A stretch of DNA of 58,493 nt from the IMG/VR virus record IMGVR_UViG_3300044695_005296, positions 1 through 58,493 of that record; one strand, given 5' to 3'. Numbering within the stretch: the stretch's first letter is position 1; the number at the start of each line of letters is the position of its first letter. Positions 17,101 to 25,366 of this stretch are shown here, piece by piece. A program made the position numbers and the translations under genes. The notes under the pieces were generated by a model. It did no database searches. It worked only from the letters and a program-made list of their open reading frames with translations, and was not told the origin of the DNA. This DNA is from a virus.

Positions 17101-17430
17101 CTGAGCCTCAATGGCATCAAAGTCGGAACCGTAGGAGCGGCTATTCCACGAGGCAATCGTTTGTATTTGCCCCGTACGCATGAGGTTTGCATCAAGCACG
17201 CCGGTCTTAATGTATGAGGCGTTAATGGTTGCGCTGTTTGGACCAACGGAAATAATGGAAGAGCCAGCGGGCACCACTTGTCCCGAAGAGTTTTGAGTTG
17301 GTGCCGGGTTGACAATGTTAATTTCCGGCCCGTCAATAGATATCCCAGAGACGGATTGCCCAGCGGACGCAACGGGGTCGCTGCGAAATAGTGTTCTCTT
17401 TCTTTTGCCAGATATTCTTTGCATTGCCAT
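14116..17430 (-). CDS. Tail fibre with C-terminal S74 self-cleaving chaperone, 1104 aa
   Basis: ATG at 17430 with GGAAG upstream, directly after the tail-tip gene. The N-terminus is basic and short, then a long fibre of beta repeats with many T/S/G-rich strands (TVTADEITVGGDIN-like) follows. The last ~101 residues match the intramolecular chaperone of endosialidase (peptidase S74): predicted cleavage at Ser ~1004 in SSTRRAKTN, then NLRAVHYEAL, LGLIAEEIA and a coiled coil (RINDLEARLAEL). The chaperone trimerises the fibre and then removes itself. It is probably the central or side fibre that meets the host. Confidence 0.8.
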   Translation of the reverse strand: MAMQRISGKRKRTLFRSDPVASAGQSVSGISIDGPEINIVNPAPTQNSSGQVVPAGSSIISVGPNSATINASYIKTGVLDANLMRTGQIQTIASWNSRSYGSDFDAIEAQQGFTGGYVYLQDWSTVSENTVYAEFASWGTYESGTTTATVGASAMFEVGDYVRVTGAYFGDPNELTRPTGQNANVGIIDQHDGPLGYAEIVAVDTVGTGVTYTVTNTSKSTLESGLVAKSQQYIPTMSKANQVLSIDAQRISGPNPAGIYSVFVTTVTDHDFVIGDYVELASCGPVYSGVWYVVSVPSTREFYFRHRFNLDFGAVISSESLPSIDAPVAIRVRKAYSVTSNGDLTSASLNIRTAKTQDGGEPVFQVLNDSIVIRKSDGTVLLGVTAGGSFIDIGTVTADEITVGGDINANQVVRVGNYPDATSPTFQGIWAGNATPASAEFSVDLDGNLVATNATITGAVTATSGSFTGTVTAASGRIGGFTIGATALTATNIVADSSGYVSVGSGNNVAVMSGADANYRFWAGDSNAATANFVVDKAGNITARSFSLTGIGSISAIDAITVSDVLGSGVVTNAKIATVSADKIQTNTLTLSGLSAAAITSTNFIVSNTGSVTASDVTLSNSNVAAVGASQVGSINLKPNAVGTTNVGGSLLTVWSDHDAASMAASTYSSWTISDITGDGPSSTVGATITVTIESGHDIGVGQYVSFHGVSGTNWTSTDSQSEAVRVKTVSATTFTFTAPYAMGTATLSSATVRGYKTLTLVAPGGVFIADAIAATLSPGMIGVGSIALGSNFENIGGDPAVTGGGTPKPKDGEIVFTTPLTSPAYTGGANLFSRSGKDDIATSGDFEIGVSDTSALGAIIFKGGNGGSIRAFSATAGNDSIAIKNTDGSAYTALVADTFFPGGQGSFRLDHDGNFDLNDSLDVTGAITATSSVSAAAFTASTSGTALNASGGGDIYLYGPDVTVPVTGNGELTAIPNTTTLTTNSARWVLLGDGEYALRRDSSTRRAKTNIVEADDAVLAAAKNLRAVHYEALEKDAEGNVVPSGKHTLGLIAEEIAEAGLGCAVTYDGEGLPDGYDERVIIAALLHRINDLEARLAELEGRE

Positions 17431-17431
17431 A

Positions 17432-20400
17432 TTAAAGTACTTCCTTGCCACCAACGGTGACGGCATCATCGGCCATTGGGTACTGTACCCAATCGGAGTA
17501 ATTATACACTGGTGTTGTGGCTGTGCCAAATTGCGCTATTGCGCGAATGCGGAACTGATAATCTTGGTCAATGTTGAGGTCGCCAGCGCCATCATCTCCG
17601 TCCACTGCTAGTGCGGCAGCGTTCCATGAGGCCCTTGTTGTAGTCCCCTTGCCTGTCTTAAGCGTCGTTTTCGTATCTGTTAGCCAGGGACCATAGGCAC
17701 CCTTCAGTGCTGTTTTATAAGCAACGTTAAGATCTGGCGCGGATTTTCCAAGGATAAAGCCAGCGGGGGTGCTCTTGAATTGCTCTTCAGTTGCCTCGTT
17801 AGTGTCTTCTGGCGTCATAACGTAGTACTTAAACCCGTTTTGTATTTTATCTTGAATTCTAAACGTTCCGTTAAGAGTTAAACCAGAAGGAACAGTTTTA
17901 TTGCCTAAATTCTCCGGTGCTCCTGAAATTGTTACAGGAGATCCAATTACCATGCCTGTGTATTTACCATAAACAGTAACAAGTGTTTGCGGGTTACCCC
18001 CGGAAGCAGCGAAGGCTATTAATTTTTCTCCATCTTTAATACTAGATCCCTTTTTACTAACCTGTGCCAACTTGCGCTTACGTGTGCGCACTTGGATTTC
18101 AAACCCACCAGTCTCTACCCCCCTAGTTGTTGCGTCGCCAAAAGGATACGACCAACTCAAATCAAAAATAGTCTCAATAGTGTTTGCAAAACCGTCTGGG
18201 TCCGTTGCCTCTACGATAAACCTTTGCGGGGCCGGTGGTTTTTCTGTCGCTGGCGAAGCAGAAGCAAGATCCACGGCAATAACGCGGCGCCCGATTAGCA
18301 CCAGAGCATTCTTTTGATAGTCTGGCTCCTGCTGAAGGGTGACCGTGTGGTACATCTCTGGGCCAATAAGTTTGGTGCTCTGGCTCTTGACAATCATTGG
18401 CTCCCAGATATCTACCTCAGACCACAGGTACGGGATTACAGAGCCAGGCGTAAGTAGCCCCGGCAGTCCGTTATTAGGGTGCTCAAATTGATAGCTACCC
18501 GATGCTTGGCCGCTCTCGCTAAAGAACGCCTCAGCTTTTCCAGAGACTTCTTTCAAAGTCCTAGCGGATTCCTCTGCCTTGCTTCCCTCTACAATCTTGC
18601 CGTGTGAATTCCAAACACCCTGAACATGGTCAAAGGTGTACTCCATTAGTTCTTGGTTTGAGGAAATAGCGGTAGTAGTTATTCCGTTTTCGTCAGAATC
18701 TGGAATAGTGGTGTAGAGGTACAGCCTGTTTGCCGAAGCTCCTGCGCTGCGGATATTGTCGGGGGACTCAAATGGATAGGTTGCCATCGGCATGTCGGAA
18801 CTTGTTTCCCCGCTGTTTAGCAGCAAAACGTCGTTGCTGTAATTCCCCTCGTCCGCAAAGCCAAATTCGCCAGTAAGTTTTACTGCGCGGATATCGGTCC
18901 AGTAGTGAGTCTCTGATGCTCCGCCTGCAAGCGCAAGAAGACCAACCGTAAATTTAGAGCTCCCGACTGGGATTTTTACAATCTTCCACATCTTGCGCCA
19001 TTCGTCGTTGTTGGCCCAGCCGCTGTACAGGTCCACGTAGCTGTTTGCATAGCCAGAACCAACCGTGTTTGTGGCAGCGGAGTAAAAGTGAACGCGCACT
19101 GCCATGCGGCTAGTGTCCGAAGACTTTACATACGCAGAAACAAAGAACAGGTCACCAGCAGCTAGTGTCTCCTCTGATGGCCCAATATTAATAAAATCTG
19201 AGTAGACTGATGTTGCGGAGGTTCCAGATGACTTCATAGCGTAGCCATATCCCCACGGGCCTGCAGTCCGGTCAAATTCGCCAGCGGTATCCTTTGCAAG
19301 GGTGTGATTTTCGGTGGTGCCGTTCCAGCGCTTCACGCTCCCAGTGCCCCGATCATTCTCAAACATTGGGTTCTCTACCAGATTGGCGGTGCTAATCTTG
19401 CGGTATTCTAGCTCCTTGTTTTTGTTAACCCAGAATTGCGCTCCACTATTCTTTGAAATGAAGTCAAGAACCTGACGAAGTGTCCTGCCGCCAAACTGCG
19501 TGTCCTTTACCTGGGATGCTTCAGCCAGGCGCTGGTTTGGGACATTATTAATGTCTCTGTAGTCTGGCTCATAGTCTGGGTCAATCAGCGAAACGAGCCC
19601 GTACTTGTGAAGGAGCCAAGCGCGCAGCAGCTCGGATTCATTCTTTGGGCTTGAAGCAGGGAGGCGATCAAAGCCTATGATCTCGCCAATGTATCCGTCA
19701 AACGGCTCTTCGTATGTATTAAGAGACGCGATTCCCGCGCCAACAACAACAGTGCCAGGGCCATAGCCGACTGAGTCTAGGCTGTCGTGATCAATCTCAA
19801 TGCCCGTGGACTGATAGAGGACACCGCTTGTTGCCGTGCCGGTTTCGTCAAAGTTTTTGTAAGCGGTAATAGACGCAATTCTGGTTGACCTATTGACGTT
19901 CACGACAAATTGCAGAACGCACTCTTCTTCATCTTCAATAGTGATGTCGTCAATAGAATACTTTGTAAACGAACCAGCGCTTACGCACAGCTGAACAAAC
20001 GGGTGGTTAGATGAATTTATACCAAACGCCATGTATGTGGATTTATCCCCTCGCTGCAGTATCCTCATGTCGGACGTCGTGGTATTTGGCCTAATGACAA
20101 ATGTCCACCACTGGTGGTAGTCAAGGCTGTCGGTTCCGACGCTATAGTCCTTAAACGATGGGTAAAGCGTGTCAGTGCGCAACAGGTTGTACTTGCTTTT
20201 AACAAAGTTTAATGCCTTTCTTCCCCCGATAAACACATCTGGGTTTCTTGGCATAGTCGGAGCCGTTGCTCCAGGCACATAGGCTGCCCTTGTTAGGATG
20301 GTGCAGTCTGTCGGGGACCCAACTGTCAGGCTGCCGCTTTGGAACGTAAACGTATTGCTACCAGTAACGGTTAACTGCTTTGCCGTATCGTCAATTGCGC

Positions 20401-23400
20401 TTAGGTTGATTGGGCTGCCCGCACTAGGCGTAAATACAATGCCGGGCTGCCGGTCACCAAGGTTATGCGGCTCGTCGGTCTCAACAAGGTATGTTCCGTT
20501 AGTTGATGTAAAGGAGCCATTTCTCGCTTTGGCCAAATATTCATAGTAGTACATCTCCGCAAGGGCTCCGCTGCCGTCCTTAGGAATCTTCAAATCGTTT
20601 GCGTAGTTTTTGTCTGAGGTCCCATCGGTTGCCTTGACAGTAAATGGGGTTGTTAGCGTTGAGGCTCCCGTAGAGTCAATCCAGTTAGTGGTTTTTGTTG
20701 TGCTTGGTCTTTTCCCAGTAAAAGTTGCTTGTGGCTTTGTGGCAAAAGAATTTAGAAGCTCTGCCTTAAAAGTAATAGTTGCGGCGCTTGTAGCGGACAT
20801 TACGCCGTTTGCGGCAATTCCGCCAACTCCAAACGAAGTCTCAAAGGTAAATTTTCTGGCATTAATTCGGCCAATCCCAGAAAGGTTAATGTTATTGGCA
20901 AGAGAAACCCCTGCAACCCCGCCTATGCCCTTAAGGGTAAAACCAAGAGTCGGGAAATATAGCTCTGCACAGTCTTCCGAAAGCTCAACCTCAAAAGCGT
21001 CTTTTTGTGTCGTTGGATTTGTGCAGCGAATAGACTTAATCTTGTACGATCCGTCCCCCACGGAAACACCAAAGACATTGCCAGCATTGCCGACAATAGT
21101 GATTTTCTTTTTTGCGGTTGTTGGCGCAACGTTGTTAAAATTCCATTGGCCCGCCCTAGTCATTTCTCCAATTGAGGCAAAGTACACCTGATCGCCAGCA
21201 ATGCGGCCGTGCTTTTTTACTGTAGTGAAACGGAATACGCCGTTGAGGTAGCTCCAGTCATTTATCGAAGATTGACTTACCTTAGTTACGCTTCCTGTTT
21301 TCCTTTCAAAATCGGCTACTCTGTAAGGAATGGAGTCCCCTTTTTGAGTGTCTACGTATTCAATAATATCTGCGCTTACAACAGATCCAGCAGCAACGGT
21401 ATATGCGCCAATCTCTGCAGTCAACGGCTGATCCTGTAACCATTGAATGTAGGGCTTACCTTCTGTTTTTCCTCGCTGGTCGTTGTGCTCGTCGTTGCCA
21501 AGCACTGAACCAGCGTTAATAATTGTGCGGATACCAGCAAACTTGTTTTCATATCCAAGGTTTGTCGTGCTAAGGTCAAGGTATACAGATCGACCTGAGG
21601 AAAATGCGTCTTTAAGCTCTTCGGTTAGCGTATCTGCAAAATACAGCGTCACTATGCCGTTAGCCTGCCAGTATAGGGACATAGCATTATAATTGGAAGA
21701 AACGCCGTAGTGCTTGATTCCACCGATTCTCCTTGGAACACTTGTGTCGAAAAGTGATCCGCCAACGCCGCTTACTGTAATCGCCTCGTGCTCAACCATC
21801 CCCTCTCCAATTCTTGACACTACGATTCCCAGGGCGGATGAGGTATCAGCGCCAAAGTTGCCAAAAGTTTTATCAATAATCATGTCAAACGGAGTCCCTG
21901 CGGAGGTTAGTGTGCCTGTTGAATCTGCCCCCACGACAAAATCTTGACCGCTATTTACCGCAAGGATTGTTGCTACGCCGCCTTCTGCTTCTAATGCTTG
22001 AATGACGTTAAGCGGCACAATGTCAATTATGGAAGTTGGGTTGCGAACAAGGCCATGGCTATCAGTTGTTGAAAGCTGTAAAACATCACGCTTAAAGTTG
22101 GTGTCAAATGACCTTTGCAAACTTGATACCGTTGTTTGCTCTGGCACCTCTCCAAGTACCAGGGAGCCGGTTGCAACCCCAACGTCTGCGCCTGTTTCTA
22201 CAAGAACGTTACTTTTTGTTACGGAGGTGACCTTGGCATTTGTGCAGTAAACGTTGCCTGGGATGGAAACTCTATCGCCAGAAGAAAATGCGTGTGCCGC
22301 AGCGGTAAATGTGGTTACTCCGCCTACCGAATTTACCGCACTGTAAGACTGCGCGGTAAATGCGGCAACATAACCAGCGGCGGCCCGGTAGTTTGTCAGC
22401 GCTCCAAGTCCTGGATTAAAAGGCCTGGCAATAGTGAAGGTGTTAGTGGCTTTTGCCACAACCTTTTCCCTATGAATGACGGAGCCGGAGCCGCTGTTGG
22501 GGTAAATGTTTACATAGTCACCAAGGGAAAATGGGTGAGCGGTTGCTGTGACGGTTAGCCTTTTTGTCGTGGTGTCCCACGTTGGAGTTCCAGATACGGC
22601 TGCGCTCTCTGCGGTAAAGATGTTTGCACTGCCATATGAAGTGAGCGTAACCGTCTTTCCGCTCACGGCGCTGACTGAATAAAGCCCAGAGAATGGCGGA
22701 ATTAAGCCAAGGATTCTTACAACCTGGTTTGTTGTAAAGGAATCCGCCTCCACGTTAAGCGTTATTTTAATTTGATTTGCGGCAACAAGCTCATAAGCAA
22801 CAATGACTTCAGCAATAATTGCAGTTAGCTCTCCAATCCCGCTCTCTTTTCTTGCGTGGATAATGCGGTATCGGTTTGTGCGGGATTCAAGATATTTCTG
22901 ATCTTCCTCAAACGTTGTTACCCTGCTTGGCGTTTCCCGGCTTGGGAATACTTCCATTCCTGGGTCTTCTGATCCGACAATCAGGCTAATGCTGCTAAAA
23001 TCTTTGGTGTTATCTTCAAGCTTAGCGCTAACATCTTCAACAGAAAACGTGTTGTCAAAGCCCCCTTCAAACTGTTGGGTTTCGTTAATTTTAAAGTTAT
23101 TTAACCTGATTGTTTCGCCTGGTTTAATAGCATGATGCTTGCTAGTGTAAAACTTCAAGGTACCGGCTTGTGCGTTGTGCACCGGCACCATGACAATCTC
23201 TGCAGTTGCAGAGCCGCCCAGGGTAAATACTGCATCGGCACTATTAATTGTCGCGTGGATTACGGAAGAAGTAGTATTTTCGTTAATTTCAAATATTCTG
23301 TATGCTGGAATGTCTCCGGTTAGAACGTCGTCTACTTTTCTTAGGTAAAACTTATCTCCTTCTACAAAGTTATTTGCCACCGTGACCAGCAATTCTCCGC

Positions 23401-25366
23401 CAGAGATTGCAATGCTGGCCCGGAATGTACTTTGCAGCCGGTGTTGCTTTGGTGCTCCGTTATTAATGATGACTTTTGGAACATGCTTGATAACGCTAGT
23501 GTTGGTCGCCACAATAGGATCATAGGCATACGCATTAAGGTTTGGCGAAAACTCCGCAACGAAATCCGCAACTGTCGTAATGCGATCAATGGCGTTGCTG
23601 TCTTCGTAGGCTTGTGCTGGGTAGCCAGGAAGCCACTGTCGAAGGATTGGGTTGTAGCGAAGGGTTTCTATGTGGTCAACGTTGTCTAAGTAGTTAATTC
23701 CAAGACCGTCGTAGTCTTCGTTGTATGGGTCCGTAGATCGAATAGACTCAAAGATAGAGGTAGTGATTGCTTGAATTTCAAGAGGGTGTTCCTCATCGTA
23801 ATAGAGCAAGCGCGCCTCCGCCTCTCCGCCAGAGCTTTCATACGCAATTTTAAAATTGTTTGCGTCGGCAACGTCTGCAACTGTTGCTGAGTACCAAGTC
23901 CCATCGGCGGTTGTAACGGCAATAAAACTACCAGTCCACGGGGCGAGCTGATTGTAGGTCTCAGGAGATATTAATACGGTATCCCCGCCAGACAGACCAT
24001 GCGACGTGCCAGTCGTAAATGTGGCTATGGTTGTGCTCTCTTTTCTCGCAACCGGATCGTATCCAGAAGCAAGGAATGGGGAAACAATATTCGCGTTAGT
24101 AAACGGGGTGGAGGCGGTTGCGGATGGGGTCGCTACGCGGTGAACAAAGAAAAACTTGCGAGAGTTTTCAATAATGTCAACAATGTATTTTGTGTTGGAA
24201 AGTTTAGCAATGCCGTTCCATAGGCTTGTGTCCGTGTGCGATTGATTGTTTACCTTTAACGCCTGCCCGACTTGCAGCTGATGGTCTTCCGCGCTGTCAA
24301 CTACGACCTCATGATTCCACAGCTTGAACTGCTGGCCATCCGCAATCATGGCCCCAGCATTTGCGGAATCGCACACCTGGTAGTAAATACCAGAGGAGTT
24401 TGTACCCTCCCAAAGCCCAACAACTTGATACTCATAGCCGCTGCTGCTGTATTTAAATCTTTCGTTACGGCGGATTCCGTGAGTGGTTGTGGTTTCGGCT
24501 TTTTGCACTCCGTTGTCTGAATCATATGAGACCTGGGTAAACGTGTACGAGGGAACATCAGGCGTGCTAATAGAGATTCTATTGACGCCTATTCTTCCCG
24601 CCTCATACAGCTCGCCACCAACAATCATCTCCCAGCCGTAGGTGTCCTGAGGTACGCGGTAGCGATCAATAACGCGCTCGTCTAGCAGGGCGGTATAGTC
24701 CGCACACGTGAGCTGCTGCAAGATCACCCCGCCAGCGCGCTTCTCCTCTACGGACATCATGACGCCACCGAAGAGCAGCTCGCTTACTTGAACATAAAGT
24801 ATTGCGGTATTGGTACCAGAAGCAACAGCGGTCTGGGAAATGGTTCTGGACGTTGCTTCGAGGTAGCTAATTGTGGTGCTGGTAACGGCGGTAATCGTTC
24901 GTTGGCCGCCAAGCATTAAGGGGTCTGGCGAACGCGCGGTGTCCCCAGCCAGGGTAACCACCAACGAGTTGCCCACAGTAAGCGTGTGGGACTGATTGAG
25001 TGTGAGCGTTACCGTAGTGCCGCTTTGGCTGTAGTGCGTTACTGCGTAGTACTTAGATAGGTCGCCATACGACTGAGATATCTTTATCTCGCTGCGTAGC
25101 GGGATCTCAAACCTAAACGTTGGGTCTAGCAGCGCTTCGGCAATAGACTCAGCTTCAGTTGCAGCGTACTCGTTCCAGCGCTTGCCAGAAAAGGGAAATA
25201 GCGTATACAGGCCAATGTCCGCATTGGCAGTTGATCCGTCAGCACTTGATGTAAATTCAAAAGCGTCGGAGTCTACTCGACCCGTGACGTCGTAAAACGC
25301 CAACGGGTCGGTAGCACCTTCAAACCTGGGCTGTATTTCTACTTTCAGGTCTTTTGTTATATTCAT
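17432..25366 (-). CDS. Giant tail-tip protein, 2644 aa
   Basis: ATG at 25366 overlaps the tape measure stop (ATGA). Starts with a head region of tail-hub style (DLKVEIQPRFEG), continues with many repeated small beta domains that use similar phrases (HAFSSGDRVSIPG, HPFSLGDYVNIYP, SHGLSGGDTVLISP), and has a LamG/concanavalin-type domain (GSFTKYSIDD, FDGYIGEIIGFDR, LLHKYGLVS) around residues 1720-1940. The end has a fibronectin-like domain (FDLSWSYPFGD). Gene order (tape measure, this, S74 fibre) matches tail-tip or central-fibre proteins of long-tailed phages. Its carbohydrate-type LamG domain suggests host-surface binding. No peptidase motif was seen. Confidence 0.75.
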   Translation of the reverse strand: MNITKDLKVEIQPRFEGATDPLAFYDVTGRVDSDAFEFTSSADGSTANADIGLYTLFPFSGKRWNEYAATEAESIAEALLDPTFRFEIPLRSEIKISQSYGDLSKYYAVTHYSQSGTTVTLTLNQSHTLTVGNSLVVTLAGDTARSPDPLMLGGQRTITAVTSTTISYLEATSRTISQTAVASGTNTAILYVQVSELLFGGVMMSVEEKRAGGVILQQLTCADYTALLDERVIDRYRVPQDTYGWEMIVGGELYEAGRIGVNRISISTPDVPSYTFTQVSYDSDNGVQKAETTTTHGIRRNERFKYSSSGYEYQVVGLWEGTNSSGIYYQVCDSANAGAMIADGQQFKLWNHEVVVDSAEDHQLQVGQALKVNNQSHTDTSLWNGIAKLSNTKYIVDIIENSRKFFFVHRVATPSATASTPFTNANIVSPFLASGYDPVARKESTTIATFTTGTSHGLSGGDTVLISPETYNQLAPWTGSFIAVTTADGTWYSATVADVADANNFKIAYESSGGEAEARLLYYDEEHPLEIQAITTSIFESIRSTDPYNEDYDGLGINYLDNVDHIETLRYNPILRQWLPGYPAQAYEDSNAIDRITTVADFVAEFSPNLNAYAYDPIVATNTSVIKHVPKVIINNGAPKQHRLQSTFRASIAISGGELLVTVANNFVEGDKFYLRKVDDVLTGDIPAYRIFEINENTTSSVIHATINSADAVFTLGGSATAEIVMVPVHNAQAGTLKFYTSKHHAIKPGETIRLNNFKINETQQFEGGFDNTFSVEDVSAKLEDNTKDFSSISLIVGSEDPGMEVFPSRETPSRVTTFEEDQKYLESRTNRYRIIHARKESGIGELTAIIAEVIVAYELVAANQIKITLNVEADSFTTNQVVRILGLIPPFSGLYSVSAVSGKTVTLTSYGSANIFTAESAAVSGTPTWDTTTKRLTVTATAHPFSLGDYVNIYPNSGSGSVIHREKVVAKATNTFTIARPFNPGLGALTNYRAAAGYVAAFTAQSYSAVNSVGGVTTFTAAAHAFSSGDRVSIPGNVYCTNAKVTSVTKSNVLVETGADVGVATGSLVLGEVPEQTTVSSLQRSFDTNFKRDVLQLSTTDSHGLVRNPTSIIDIVPLNVIQALEAEGGVATILAVNSGQDFVVGADSTGTLTSAGTPFDMIIDKTFGNFGADTSSALGIVVSRIGEGMVEHEAITVSGVGGSLFDTSVPRRIGGIKHYGVSSNYNAMSLYWQANGIVTLYFADTLTEELKDAFSSGRSVYLDLSTTNLGYENKFAGIRTIINAGSVLGNDEHNDQRGKTEGKPYIQWLQDQPLTAEIGAYTVAAGSVVSADIIEYVDTQKGDSIPYRVADFERKTGSVTKVSQSSINDWSYLNGVFRFTTVKKHGRIAGDQVYFASIGEMTRAGQWNFNNVAPTTAKKKITIVGNAGNVFGVSVGDGSYKIKSIRCTNPTTQKDAFEVELSEDCAELYFPTLGFTLKGIGGVAGVSLANNINLSGIGRINARKFTFETSFGVGGIAANGVMSATSAATITFKAELLNSFATKPQATFTGKRPSTTKTTNWIDSTGASTLTTPFTVKATDGTSDKNYANDLKIPKDGSGALAEMYYYEYLAKARNGSFTSTNGTYLVETDEPHNLGDRQPGIVFTPSAGSPINLSAIDDTAKQLTVTGSNTFTFQSGSLTVGSPTDCTILTRAAYVPGATAPTMPRNPDVFIGGRKALNFVKSKYNLLRTDTLYPSFKDYSVGTDSLDYHQWWTFVIRPNTTTSDMRILQRGDKSTYMAFGINSSNHPFVQLCVSAGSFTKYSIDDITIEDEEECVLQFVVNVNRSTRIASITAYKNFDETGTATSGVLYQSTGIEIDHDSLDSVGYGPGTVVVGAGIASLNTYEEPFDGYIGEIIGFDRLPASSPKNESELLRAWLLHKYGLVSLIDPDYEPDYRDINNVPNQRLAEASQVKDTQFGGRTLRQVLDFISKNSGAQFWVNKNKELEYRKISTANLVENPMFENDRGTGSVKRWNGTTENHTLAKDTAGEFDRTAGPWGYGYAMKSSGTSATSVYSDFINIGPSEETLAAGDLFFVSAYVKSSDTSRMAVRVHFYSAATNTVGSGYANSYVDLYSGWANNDEWRKMWKIVKIPVGSSKFTVGLLALAGGASETHYWTDIRAVKLTGEFGFADEGNYSNDVLLLNSGETSSDMPMATYPFESPDNIRSAGASANRLYLYTTIPDSDENGITTTAISSNQELMEYTFDHVQGVWNSHGKIVEGSKAEESARTLKEVSGKAEAFFSESGQASGSYQFEHPNNGLPGLLTPGSVIPYLWSEVDIWEPMIVKSQSTKLIGPEMYHTVTLQQEPDYQKNALVLIGRRVIAVDLASASPATEKPPAPQRFIVEATDPDGFANTIETIFDLSWSYPFGDATTRGVETGGFEIQVRTRKRKLAQVSKKGSSIKDGEKLIAFAASGGNPQTLVTVYGKYTGMVIGSPVTISGAPENLGNKTVPSGLTLNGTFRIQDKIQNGFKYYVMTPEDTNEATEEQFKSTPAGFILGKSAPDLNVAYKTALKGAYGPWLTDTKTTLKTGKGTTTRASWNAAALAVDGDDGAGDLNIDQDYQFRIRAIAQFGTATTPVYNYSDWVQYPMADDAVTVGGKEVL

